Made by a program: the position numbers and the translations under genes
Assembly: GCA_024803745.1 (NCBI GenBank)
Contig: JANJXV010000024.1
Span: 16,005,927 to 16,069,926, forward strand
From: Megascapheus bottae
Taxonomy: Eukaryota > Chordata > Mammalia > Rodentia > Geomyidae
DNA: 64,000 nt
Direction of reading: 5' to 3'
Shown: positions 46,310-56,490 of the stretch, in pieces
Numbering within the stretch: position 1 is the stretch's first letter
Layout: each line of letters starts with the position of its first letter
The notes under the pieces: model-generated
Seen by the model: only the letters and a program-made list of their open reading frames with translations
Told to the model about the DNA's origin: nothing
The model's database searches: none

Positions 46310-47456
46310 AAGCCCACAGAGTAGGAGAAGGTCTTCATTTACCATACAACAAAGGCCTCATATCTAAAATATATCAACAGCTAAAAAAGTTGAATCACTC
46401 CAAAACTAATCTCCAAAGTAACAACCATCCCAGTAAAAGATGGGCCAAAGACTTAAAGAGAGACTTCTCTAAAGAAGAAATAAGAATGGCCTATAGACAC
46501 ATGAAGAAATGCTCAATATGTCTGGCATAAAAGAAATGCAAATCAAAACACCTCTGAGATTCCACCTCACTCCAGTTAGAATGGCCATAATCAAGAAATC
46601 TAATAACAACAGATGCTGGCAGGAATATGGCCAGGAGGGATCGCTACTACACTGTTGGTGGGGGTGTAAACTCATTCAACCACTATGGAAACCAGTGTGG
46701 CAGTGCCTTAAAAGGCTAAACATAGAGCTCCCTTGAGACTCAGCAGTTCCACTATTTGGTATTTACCCAATCACCCAGAAACAAGGACATACTCAACCCA
46801 CTAGCACAATGATGATCATTGTAGCACTACTTACCATAGGAAATAAATATATGGAATCAACCCAGATGTCCCTCAGTAGATGATTGGGTCAACGTGATAT
46901 GGTATTTATACACAATGGAATTCTATCCTGCCATCAGAAAGAACGACATGACCCCATTTAAAAGGAAATGGAAAGACTTGGAAAAAGTCATAGCAAGTGA
47001 AATAAGACAGACCCAAAGGAACATAGGCTCAACAGTTTCCCTCATTTGTAATAAATAGTACAAGCCTTGGAATCTCCTAGCAGAAGATTACAATAGCTCA
47101 AAACCTAGAGCCATATAGGATGGGACTAAATGAAAGGACCTCCAGGATATGGAAACAAGAGCGAAGGTTGTTCTTAGTGTGCTATGTTATTTCTCATTTC
47201 TTTTGTTGTCCCTTGGTTATTCTCATATTGTTACAATATCTTACGCTGTAATCTGGTATATTATATATACGTCTATTTGTTTATTTGAAATAGGAAAGGG
47301 ATGGGGGGGACAAGATGAGCAGTGGGGGTGGGTGGAGGGAAATGGGGACAAAAACATGAGAAGGGATATCAATGTGTGTAAAATATTGCTCATTCTATCT
47401 GGCGAATATAACTATATAGTTATAATATAACTATTATTTACAGTTTAAAAAAAAAG
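46310..47456 (+). mobile_element. L1 ORF2 C-terminus and 3' UTR, sense part
   Basis: Sense L1 from about AAGCCCACAGAGTAGGAGAA through broken ORF2 (frames 46285-46530 and 46509-46736 hold [19 protein letters not shown] and RFHLTPVRMAIIKKSNNNRC) into the G-rich 3' UTR and A tail ending 47456. The second target-site copy AATACCTAAAACTGG lies at 47457-47471 (14 of 15 matching). No reverse transcriptase core remains. Confidence 0.95.
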
Positions 47457-47471
47457 AATACCTAAAACTGG

Positions 47472-47661
47472 ACTGGGAGTATGGCCTAGTGGTATAGTGC
47501 TTACTCAGCATGCACAACGCCCTGGGATTGATTCCTCTGTTCCACGGACACAGAAACAGCTGGAAGTGTTGCAGTGGCTCAAGTAATAGACTGCTAGACT
47601 TGAGAAAACTTACGGACAGTGCCTAGACCCTGAGTTCAAGCACCAGGACTGGCAAAATGAG
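47472..47661 (+). mobile_element. IDL-Geo SINE abutting the L1 3' end
   Basis: Sense: ACTGGGAGTATGGCCTAGTG, TGATTCCTCTGTTCCACGGA, Geo ending CACCAGGACTGGCAAAATGA. It starts exactly at the L1 target-site copy and is followed by GAATACTAAAAATCTG, a third, imperfect copy of the same target sequence. Confidence 0.9.
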
Positions 47662-47710
47662 AATACTAAAAATCTGCACACTTTGATTATCAGTTATACA
47701 AAATAACATT

Positions 47711-47956
47711 CTTTTATTTTTTTTTTTTTGGTCAGTTATGGGACTTGAACGCTGGGCCTGGGCATTGTCCCTGAGCTCTTTAGTGCAAGGCTATCACCCT
47801 ACCCCCTGAGCCACAGTGCCACTTCCAATTTTCTGGTGGTTAATTGGAGATAAAAGTCTCATGGACTTTAGTACCCAGAGTGACTCTGAATCACGATTCT
47901 CAGATCTCAGCCTCCTGAGTAACTAGAATTATAGGTGTGAGCTGCCGTGCCAGGCC
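47711..47956 (-). mobile_element. B1-head plus Geo-like composite SINE
   Basis: Reverse-strand: T-run tail, GGTCAGTTATGGGACTTGAA, GCAAGGCTATCACCCTACCC, linker GGTTAATTGGAGATAAAAGT, head CTCAGCCTCCTGAGTAACTA and end GTGCCAGGCC. A weak 11-base flanking duplicate (AAAATAACATT / AAAATATTATT) is present. Confidence 0.88.
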
Positions 47957-47967
47957 AAAATATTATT

Positions 47968-48961
47968 GTTAACAATAGTGACCATGATTGAAGATCTCTT
48001 GAGTTTGTTCCTCCTGTATAACTGGATTTAAGATCTTTTGACCAACATCTTCCCACCATCCCTCTTCCCCAGCCCCTACTTCTACCTGATTTTGACTAGA
48101 GAAGGGGCAGAGAAGGCAGCCCTCATTTTTCTCTTTCATTCTCATTCACATGTTATGTTGTTTCTGCACAGTAGGGTCCCTTGAAGCTCTGAAAGCAGAT
48201 TTGGAAACATGTTGAATAGGTCCCCTCCAGATAGAAATGACAACATCCGCCTGAGTCTGTCATTGGGGATAGATGTGTATGCTTTAGGGAATGAATGATT
48301 TGTATGTAAGCGAAATCTCCCCTCTACCAGTTCTGCGTGTAGTGACTTCATGTGTTACAGACACCAAACCCAAATATCAGGATTAGAAAGAAAATACAGA
48401 TTATTTAGAGACTTTTGTCACTATTTAGGAAGTGGTTGATTATAGCTTCAAAAAAATCTTGTTGTAATAAATGTTAAACATTTTTGAAACTGAAATTTTT
48501 TTCTGCTCAGAAAACTTTTTCTAAATCTTTCTGAGAGAGTGCATAGGGATTCTGATAATTGAGACTCATAATATTTAAATATTAAAAGATTGTTGCATTT
48601 GCTCACTACCACACTAGTAATTATTATTATTATTTTGGACAGGATTTACCTGGCACGAGTTTCTAAGGATTATCTGAGTTCCAAAAGGGGTAGCCTGGTA
48701 GAATGTAGGATTTCAAGACCTTGAAATTCCTGGATGAGGTTCATTTGCTGTTTTTAGTTCTCCCATTTTTCCTGCCTTCTATTTATCCTCTCCTTAAGGG
48801 TTCATGAGATCTTGTTTTGAATCATGCTTTTTCTTCCTTTTCCATGTTAATAGCATCAGTTAAGGTGCTGTTTTTCTGTATCTAGCCTTCTTAATTACCA
48901 CTTTCTTTTCCTGAATTCTTTTTTTTTCCCCTTCATTTTGATGAACATGTGTGAACACCAC
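47968..48961. other. Unique intronic sequence
   Basis: No repeat recognised; nothing gene-like beyond short frames (69 codons at 48142-48351). Confidence 0.55.
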
Positions 48962-49176
48962 TATACCATCCTTTTCTAGAAACCCTCTTGTATATATTAT
49001 AAGGGTAAAAATGGAGTGTTTACAGTAGAAACTATGTTGAAAATGAAGTATATAAACCGGGCACGGTTTATATACCATCCTTTTCTAGAAACGCTCTTGT
49101 ATATATTATAAGGGTAAAAATGGAGTGTTTACAGTAGAAACTATGTTGAAAATGAAGTATATAAACCGGGCACGGT
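48962..49176. repeat. 109-bp tandem duplication including a SINE start
   Basis: 48962-49067 and 49071-49176 match over 106 bases with one substitution (C at 48984, G at 49093). Both copies end in AACCGGGCACGGT, the first bases of the SINE that continues only from the second copy. Confidence 0.97.
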
Positions 49177-49370
49177 AGCTCACTCTTGTAATCCTAGCTA
49201 CTCAGGATCTGAAGATCATGGTTCAAAGCCATTATGGTCACTAAAGTCCTTGAGAGTCTTATGTCCAGTTAATCACTAGAAAATGGGAAGTGGGGCTGTG
49301 GTTCATGGCGTAGGGCAGTAGCCTTGTGCTGAAGAGCTCAAGGATAACTCCCAGGCTCAGCTTGTCCAAG
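49165..49370 (+). mobile_element. B1-head plus Geo-like composite SINE
   Basis: Sense: ACCGGGCACGGTAGCTCACT, AATCCTAGCTACTCAGGATC, linker TTGAGAGTCTTATGTCCAGT, Geo-like half AGTAGCCTTGTGCTGAAGAG. It ends without the usual CAAGCC..A tail, so it is 3'-truncated or joined to the following L1 end. Confidence 0.85.
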
Positions 49371-49371
49371 A

Positions 49372-49480
49372 GTGGAGTGGAAGGGAGAAGATGAGCAGAG
49401 AGGTAACACTGTTCCAAATGAAATGAGTTCATTACCTGACTTTATGAAACAGTAATTTCTTTATCATAACAAAAGCTTCA
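49372..49480 (+). mobile_element. L1 3' end fragment
   Basis: GAGTGGAGTGGAAGGGAGAA, GAGGTAACACTGTTCCAAAT, TCATTACCTGACTTTATGAA and ACAGTAATTTCTTTATCATA resemble the L1 3' end at 11710-11895. Confidence 0.55.
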
Positions 49481-49889
49481 AAAAATAGAAAGCATTTACT
49501 GGGGGAAAATGGAATATTTAACTGACAGTCTAAAAGCTTATGTGCAATATATAGTTTTATTAAATAATCTCTTAAGTTAAGCAACTAAAGGAAGTGTATG
49601 CCAAACTTTAATATGGTCTGAGTCAAAAGCAAGTTTAAAATACAGTCTTCATGATTTGAATTTTTTCTAATTTAATTTTAATTGAATACTTAATACATTC
49701 TTAGTTATTACTGAAAAGTTATTATTTAAAAGTAGAATTCCTACTTTTTTCTCAGACTCACTCCCACCTCTGCTTTTTATAGGATGGAAAAAATTCCCTG
49801 GAATTCTTTTAAGTAAATAAGGGAGAATAAATACAGAGGTTATTTGAGTAAAAACTATTAAATGCATAGTGACCTGTGTATTCTCTTTT

Positions 49890-50245
49890 TTCAGTTAACA
49901 CTACATTCTGGAAATCTTTTCATATTAGTACTTGGGAAATTGTCCCATTTGGTGATCACAGAAAGCTGTGCTCTATGTTATAAGTTGTAGTTTACTATGG
50001 GTTTATTTTTGCCCGATTAATGGGTTATTTCCAGTCTTTTGCCATAAAAAATAATGTTGAAATGACCTATGTATAAAGTACATACTTACTGTAGCTGCTA
50101 GAAGAATTTCCCAGAAGTGTTATTTCTGGTTCAAATGTAAATGCCTTTTAATGTTGAATAAGTGGTGACTACTTGTCTTTCATAAGAGTTGTATTTGTTT
50201 CTACTCCCATCAATAATGTATGAGAATGCTTCTTCCCCATGTTTA
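49890..50245 (-). mobile_element. Ancient L1 (L1M/HAL1-type) fragment
   Basis: Antisense order typical of old L1 ORF2 3' ends: GGGTTATTTCCAGTCTTTTG, AAAATAATGTTGAAATGACC, AGAAGTGTTATTTCTGGTTC, GTTTCTACTCCCATCAATAA and TGTATGAGAATGCTTCTTCC. Strongly diverged. Confidence 0.68.
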
Positions 50246-50399
50246 TGGCTACTAACTGTGCTTTAGACTTCTAAAATTTGGCCAGTTACACAGCTCTGAA
50301 ATTTGTTATGAAACTTGTTTATTTTGTATTGTTCTGTTTATAAAATTGGGATTTTTGTATGTGTATTTACATCTGTTGTCTTTATTTATTCTAAGTGAT

Positions 50400-50632
50400 T
50401 TTTTTCGTGGGTCCTGGGGCTTGACCTCTGGTCCTGGTGCAGTCCTTGAGCTCTTCAGATCAAGGCTATTTCCCTACCCCTGGAGCCACAGCCCCACTTC
50501 AGGTTTTCTCGTGACTGATTGGAGATAAGAGTCTCAAGGTCTTTAGAGTCCCTGCTGACTTTGAGCCTTGATGCTCAGATCTCAGCCTCCTGAGTAGCTA
50601 GGATTACAGGCATGAGCCACTGTGCCCAACTT
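50400..50632 (-). mobile_element. B1-head plus Geo-like composite SINE
   Basis: Reverse-strand full copy: GTCCTGGGGCTTGACCTCTG, CAAGGCTATTTCCCTACCCC, linker TGATTGGAGATAAGAGTCTC, head CTCAGCCTCCTGAGTAGCTA and GATTACAGGCATGAGCCACT. Target-site duplication TAAGTGAT at 50392-50399 and 50633-50640. Confidence 0.92.
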
Positions 50633-51012
50633 TAAGTGATGGTTTTATGTCCTTTGATCACTTTTCTACTTTGTTGTGGGGTTTTCTTCTGTGATCATCA
50701 TCTGTGATCTAAATTGGGAACATATCTTCCCAATTAACTATTCATCTTTTGTCTTCATTTCTTTTCCTCTTTCAAAACAAAAAAAAAGTCAAGGCAGCTC
50801 TTTTCGCATAGCTTTGTGGAACTGATTGCAAGCTAAAACCATGTAAAAGTCTTAATCAACAGAGAAAATTGTCAATATTTTGTGACTTTTGAAACTGCTA
50901 CATATTAATAAAATAGATAGAAATGAAAGTAAGAAAATAAGATGTATGAAGTTCATTATAATATAATAACATTGAGAATTGAAGTTATTTCCTTTTAAGG
51001 ATCTTATTAGAA

Positions 51013-51123
51013 GACCAGGAGTTTGGCCTAGTGGTAGAGTGTTTGCCTAGCACACCGGGGTTCGATTCCTCAATACCACATACAGTGCTGAGGCTCTCAG
51101 TTCAGTCCCCAGGAGTGGCACAA
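51013..51123 (+). mobile_element. Internally deleted IDL-Geo SINE
   Basis: Intact head (CAGGAGTTTGGCCTAGTGGT, GGTTCGATTCCTCAATACC) runs straight into a remnant of Geo (GTGCTGAGGCTCTCAGTTCA, CCCCAGGAGTGGCA). Most of Geo between GAGGCTC and the B-box-like end is missing. Confidence 0.85.
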
Positions 51124-51916
51124 TTTTTTTTTTTAAAGAGAGAGAAACTTATTAGAAATAGCTTGAACAGTGCTTTCTGGGCTTTCTTCTGCACACAATA
51201 CAATGTAGCCTGATCATCTATTCCAGGCCATGACAATATATTTGGATCAGCACTTTATTCTTCATTTTTTTTTTCCTGGTGAACAATCTAAGAGTTCCTT
51301 TAAAGTGAAGTTTTGTGCCAGCATCACTCTCTGCATCCTATCTCTCCTCCTACCCTTCCTCCCTTTGTCATAAACACTTTCCTCACTTATGTGGAGAATT
51401 TGCCTCTGGTTACCTATTTCTCTCAGATAGCAGCATTTTTCCAGGAACATGTATTTCTTTTCTAGCTCTATTGCAATATTTCAAGTTTAGTTTTGTTTTT
51501 TTGTTTGTGTTAGCCAGTTCCCACTCGCTATTATCCATGTTTATAAAATATCACATGAGCTTGTTACTGGGAGACAAGAAGACGACATAACCACACACTT
51601 TGCTGTCTGAAGAAACTGAATAGCCAACATGGGGTGAAGAGTTACTAATAGACCCAGACAAAGTAATGCAACTGGTTATTGGTCAAGATGTACCAGTTAC
51701 TTGCTTAGAGAATTTTCAAGAACTAGTAATAGACATTCAACTTTATGCAATTATTCAAATACTATGGTAACTGTTTGTCACTCTATGGGATTTAATCCAT
51801 GTTGGTGGATAGATGATGCTATGTACCCAAACTGTGGTAAGCTAAATTTCAGAATAGCAAACCACCAAAAGTAGGACTTGTCCCTATTTTTTTTTAAAGT
51901 TAAAACAAAACATCTC

Positions 51917-52097
51917 AGGGCCAGGAGTTTGTCCTAGTGGTAGAGTGCTTGCCTAGCATTCACAAAGACCCAGGTTCGATTCCTTGGTACCACATACTTA
52001 GAAAAAGCCGGAAGTGGTGCTGAGGCTCAAGTGGGAGAGCTCTAGCCTTGAGAAAAATCCAATGACAGTGCTCAGGCCCAGGACTGGCAAGAAAAAA
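51917..52097 (+). mobile_element. IDL-Geo dimeric SINE
   Basis: Sense, nearly complete; Geo ends early (CTCAGGCCCAGGACTGGCAA), lacking the GAGTTCAAGCC box. Flanks AAAACAAAACATCTC (51902-51916) and AAAACAAAACCATCTC (52098-52113) differ by one inserted base, a good target-site duplication. Confidence 0.93.
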
Positions 52098-52299
52098 AAA
52101 ACAAAACCATCTCCACACTCATCTCTGAGACTCATTAGTTTCTCTTAGGTACACTTTAGTTGGCTTAGTAAAAATGTTACAAATAAAGTTGACCTTCTTC
52201 TTTGTCCCCTGACTCATGTCCCATTCCCTTTTTTCATCTATAGACCCAGTAGCATTAAGAAGTTAAAGATTACCTACCATTCATTTTCCTTTCCCTTGC

Positions 52300-52790
52300 T
52301 ATTTCCCCCATACCTCTCCCTCCATGCACCTTCCTTCTTCCCCTTCCCCAGCTTTCCTCACTCTCTTATACTTGTGAAACTTTCAATGAGAAATACTTGC
52401 ATATGTGAGTACACATATAATATTACCCTAATTTTGTTTTTGGCTATTATCCCTTTTTCTTTGCCTCTTGTACTATTTTCCTTTCGTTTATGTATTTATG
52501 TTTGAATTAACATGTATTTGTAGTATGTAGGGATTTTATTGTTATATTTTCATACATGCATCCAGGATATTTTGAACAAGTTCACTTCTTCCACTATATT
52601 CCCATCCTTCCTATCTCTCCACTTACCTTTTCAAATAGCATTGGATAGATTTAATTGTGCTGTGTTCATAAATACATATACATTGCATATATGTGCCTAT
52701 GTATATATATGTTTGTGTGAGATTCTTCTATTCTCTTTTTTTCTCAGTATCCCCTTCTTTTAACCCCCACCTTGTTACTCATCCTATATA
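52300..52790. other. Pyrimidine-rich, AT-rich stretch, perhaps old L1 3' UTR
   Basis: C/T-rich blocks alternate with TATATG/CATATA runs, as in antisense old L1 3' regions, but no landmark motif is firm. No gene content. Confidence 0.3.
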
Positions 52791-52969
52791 TGTCCTTCTT
52801 GACGTGATAAAATTATTTCCTCTCTGGTTTGGTAATTATGCTATTCTATTTAATTAGTAAATTATTCTTAAAAGAAAAAAGTTATGTATGAATCTATTGA
52901 TGTCTTCCACTCCACGAGAATAGCCATGGATACCTATGTATAGTGTGGTATTGATAGATGTATTTTTCT

Positions 52970-53004
52970 GACATATTTAACTATCTTTTAACTCTGTCTT
53001 CTAG
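52970..53004 (+). promoter_or_regulatory. EXOC4: EXOC4 3' splice site
   Basis: Acceptor region before the exon. It has a pyrimidine-rich run ending CTGTCTTCTAG and branch-point-like TTAAC sequences, one at 52977-52981. The pyrimidine tract is interrupted by a few purines but is adequate for a constitutive site. Confidence 0.85.
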
Positions 53005-53224
53005 ATTCATTCAAGAGATTGAGCATGCCTTGGAACTTGGCCCAACGAAACAGTGTCCACTTCGAGAGTTTCTCACCGTGTACATCAAAAACATCTTCCT
53101 CAATCAAGTCTTGGCTGAGATTGACAAGGAAATTGAAGGGGTCACTAAAACATCTGACCCCTTGAAGATTCTAGCTAATGCAGATACCATGAAGGTGCTG
53201 GGGGTTCAGCGGCCTCTCCTCCAG
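53005..53224 (+). CDS. EXOC4: EXOC4 (SEC8) internal coding exon
   Basis: One internal exon of EXOC4, the SEC8 subunit of the exocyst, the eight-protein complex that tethers secretory vesicles to the plasma membrane before SNARE-driven fusion. The exon opens after an AG acceptor with the last base of a split codon, then reads 73 full codons from [12 protein letters not shown] through [15 protein letters not shown] and [16 protein letters not shown] to VQRPLLQ, and stops exactly at a codon boundary before a GTAATG donor. Recognition rests on these segments, which I know from mammalian EXOC4; they lie about mid-protein (mammalian EXOC4 is just under 1000 residues). The frame stays open into both introns, but the flanking residues are not EXOC4-like. 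Length 220 nt gives entering phase 2 and leaving phase 0. There are no frameshifts or stops, so it looks functional. No neighbouring EXOC4 exon is visible in the window, which fits the very large introns of this gene. Confidence 0.95.
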
Positions 53225-53230
53225 GTAATG
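53225..53230 (+). promoter_or_regulatory. EXOC4: EXOC4 5' splice site
   Basis: Donor site CAG|GTAATG. It matches the consensus at the exon-terminal CAG and the GTAA core, with T instead of G at +5. The codon ending at the junction is complete (phase 0). Confidence 0.88.
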
Positions 53231-55019
53231 ATACACTACAGCATAATATTTTGTCAGCATTTCTTATCGACTTGGCAAGACTCATTTATTTAAAAAAAGA
53301 ACAATTACCATCTGTTTCCATATTCATCAGGGACAAAACAAGAAGAAATAAATTATATAGACACTAGGGAAATTTAGGTCTAATATAGTTGGATAATGGA
53401 AATTCCTCACAATTGTTAAGGATGGAAAAAAACGGTTAACTTTGAGTATGGAGATGGTGAGTCTCATTAATATGCAGGCTAGGTTTCATTGTTGGCCTAG
53501 AATATGTCCTTGACAGGAAATTTTTTAAATGGGTAAATGCATAACAGAGTAAGAAGGATTAACAGGAAGGAACTTAGTTACTCCACCTAACCTCAATTAC
53601 CAGTAGAAAACTCTCTATATACCTTTTGAGGGGAGACTTGCTATAAATAACTTGACTAGCTCACCAAAAATTGGAACTAATACACTGGCTTTTAAAAGTC
53701 AGATTGTTTAATTCAAGTCATCTTAGTCATTGAAAATTTTACTTCTACCTCATAAAGAAATGGTTTTTGTGCTATAGAAATAAAATAGCCTGTTGCTAGG
53801 CATTGTTGATTAACAAATTTGAGGTATTTATTTCATATGCATTTTAGCTAATAACTTAGAAACATAAAACTGAAAGAAAATTAGAATAAGTGCAAATTTT
53901 TGGTCTGTATTATTAAATTGCAATGTAATCTTTGTAGTGTTTGCTTAAAAGAACATGGTATACTAAACCACATTTTATGGAAGTTGGGCAGTATGAGAAT
54001 ACTCAAGGGTAGAAGATATAAGTTCTTCAAAAAAGAAACTGCATAAACAGAACATATTATACTTGCTTCATTTACATACCTTCACATGCCTTTCTGTGCC
54101 TTACTCTATGCCTTCCTTGGTTTTTCCTTTTGTGTACATTAGAATTACAGATCTGCTTAGGTATTATAGTTAGGAGCATTCTTTTTATCTGATTACCCAA
54201 ACTCATCTATCTGTGATATTAAGAAAACTGAATAAATACATCTTGTGCTGGCAGATACTTGCTTGCGTTGTCTCTTACTGAATTGGAGATGAGGGCTCTG
54301 TTCTGGGCCTGGTTGCAAATGAGGGGAAATGACAGTGGCATGCATTTTCTCCTTCTACTGGATTACTCTTCCACCGAATTACCTTTCACTGGCTCTTAGA
54401 AAGGCCCAGATCTTTTCTCTGAGTTTTAGTTACAGTGCCACTTCCACTGCAACTGCAGTTTTCTGACTGCCTTACCTAAACAGGTCCTCATTGCTGACTT
54501 TTTTCCCACCATTCCTTCCCTTTACCCTTTAGGCATTGTAAATCCTAAGTGTGAACACTCTGGGTGGTGCTACTTAATCAGGTAGCTTCTGGTCATGTTG
54601 TACCAATGGAAAGCACCCACATGAGACTGGAAGGTGAGAGGCAAAAGAGGTTGAATGATTTCTTTCTCTCTTCCTCCCCTCTTTGGATCATGATTCAGGC
54701 TGTGGTTCCTCCATGTATAGCCAGAGATCATACCACATGACCTCTTCCACAGCCCCAGCTCTCCCTACATTCTGGTGACACCATGTCTTCTCCTTGTCCT
54801 TGATTTTAGCTGTCTGCAATTCTAGTCTTTGAATGCTTCAACACCTTTTATAGCTTGAGAACTGTCCACACCTCTGTAAGTTATCTTAATATTTCTTCAT
54901 ATAAATTATCTAATCACAATATTCTTCGTGTCAGGATCCCCAAAGGCATGCATTTCCCAGCCCCAAAAGTAGGAGGTGGGTTTTTTTTTCACCTAGTTAA
55001 CATTTATCACAACTATAGT
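53231..55019. other. Intron with no assigned repeat
   Basis: 54560-54960 has the feel of an old LTR or DNA-transposon fragment (GGATCATGATTCAGGCTGTG, CATTCTGGTGACACCATGTC) but I cannot assign a family. No exon found. Confidence 0.45.
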
Positions 55020-55170
55020 TAATACTTTTTCCTAACTTGGCTTCTGTCTTTCCCCAATAAAAGTTAAGCTCCAAAAACATAGTGTAGAATTACAGGCAGT
55101 GGGGAAATGTTCAAATACTTTATTAAATTCATGCATGAAGAGATGAATGGCTGAATGGATACATGCAGTG
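55020..55170 (+). mobile_element. L2 3' end
   Basis: TTAAGCTCCAAAAACATAGT, ACAGGCAGTGGGGAAATGTT and the terminal ATTCATGCATGAAGAGATGA / ATGGCTGAATGGAT run resemble the 'aagctcc..tgaatgaatga' end of L2. Confidence 0.55.
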
Positions 55171-56094
55171 AATAAGTTTTGAGAGTTATAAATACCTGCA
55201 GAGTCAAAATGGAAAAATAAGACTGATGAAAATTTGTTTACATTTATGCTCTGACCATATAGCTAGTCCTTTTTCCACCAGAAAGCCATTTAATATTTAT
55301 TTCTCTGAAGCATTATACTATATACTCACACAAAGTGACTTAAACATTTTTACTGTACTGAATTTAACAGGAAGACTCACTGCACTACCAAGTGAATCTC
55401 AGAACTAGAGACACTGTCTTATTAAACATTCCCTTCCGCTTAAGTAACAAAGACACAGTAAAACTCCCAACCAGATGACCATAATCTGAGCAACTCTACG
55501 CTACATACTGCCAGCTAAATTTCACCTGTAGACAAGGTGCCTGTCAGATCAGTTCCCACCACCTCACCAGCCATTCTATATATGGAATTGTGCCTGTTCT
55601 CCTTTAAACCAATTACTTCATTCTCATGCTGGAGAACAGCAGTGTTACCAGTTCTTTCTTTGCCCTTGTCAAGGTATAATTATATGTAAGTGAATAAATC
55701 TTGAGACTAAAACCATTCAGGCCATTAACCTCAAAATTTGTTTGTAGAGCTAAAACACCTGCTTTGTTATTTGGTTATTTTGTTGCTCTCCTTTTTCATC
55801 AAAGTTTTATTTTATGAAAATTCAAGGTGCTGGAAGTGCAGATAATAAATGCATTTAATTTTCTTAGAGTTATAAGGCTGAAAAAGCAAATGAAGACATG
55901 GTTGTCTTCCTTTCCCATCTCAAGAAATGTTCTTGCTTTATAATCATTGTAAATTATCTTCTCACTTGATTTCCCATACTCAAATTTCAATGTTTCTTAA
56001 ACGTGAGTCTATGTCTCCTTGATATTTTTACTCCTAATCTTAGATAGCTAATCTAAGGGAAAAAAAAAACAATCCTCAAAAATTTTAGTTGTGG

Positions 56095-56300
56095 GGCCGG
56101 GAGTTTGGCCTACTGGTAGAGTGCTTGCCTAGCACGCACGAAGACCCGGGTTTGATTCCTCGGTACCACATACATAGAAAAAAAAAAGCCGGAAATGGTG
56201 CTGAGGCTCAAGTGGTAGAGTGCTAACCTTGAGAAAGTCCAAGGACTGTGCTCAGGCCCTGAACCCAAGCCCAGCACTGGCAAAAAAAAAAAAAAAAAAA
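56095..56300 (+). mobile_element. IDL-Geo dimeric SINE (first of a pair)
   Basis: Sense full-length copy: GGCCGGGAGTTTGGCCTACT, GACCCGGGTTTGATTCCTCG, an A-rich joint, Geo ending CAAGCCCAGCACTGGCA and a 20-base A tail. Confidence 0.95.
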
Positions 56301-56308
56301 ATTAGCTG

Positions 56309-56490
56309 GGGGCCGGGAGTTTGGCCTAGTGGTAGAGTGCTTGCCTAGCGTGCACAAAGACCCGGGTTCAATTCCTCGGTACCACATACATAGAAAAATA
56401 TCTGGAAATGGTGCTGAGGCTCTAGCCTTGAGAAAGTCCAAGACAATGCTCAGAACCTGAGCTCAAGCCCAAGACTGCCAAAAAAAAAAA
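56309..56490 (+). mobile_element. IDL-Geo SINE (second of a pair), shortened Geo
   Basis: Sense copy inserted at the tail of the previous one; ATTAGCTG follows both A tails (56301-56308 and 56492-56499). Geo has lost CAAGTGGTAGAGTGC between GAGGCT and CTAGCCTTG, so its A-box-like motif is gone. Confidence 0.93.

Larger units (their letters stand above)
1..53004 (+). other. EXOC4: EXOC4 intron upstream of the exon
   Basis: Everything left of the exon reads as intron: no other EXOC4-like segment, no other convincing exon, and a dense load of transposons in both orientations. The intron runs off the left edge, so its full length is at least 53 kb. That no other gene lies in this stretch is inference from the absence of long or recognisable frames. 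Confidence 0.8.
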
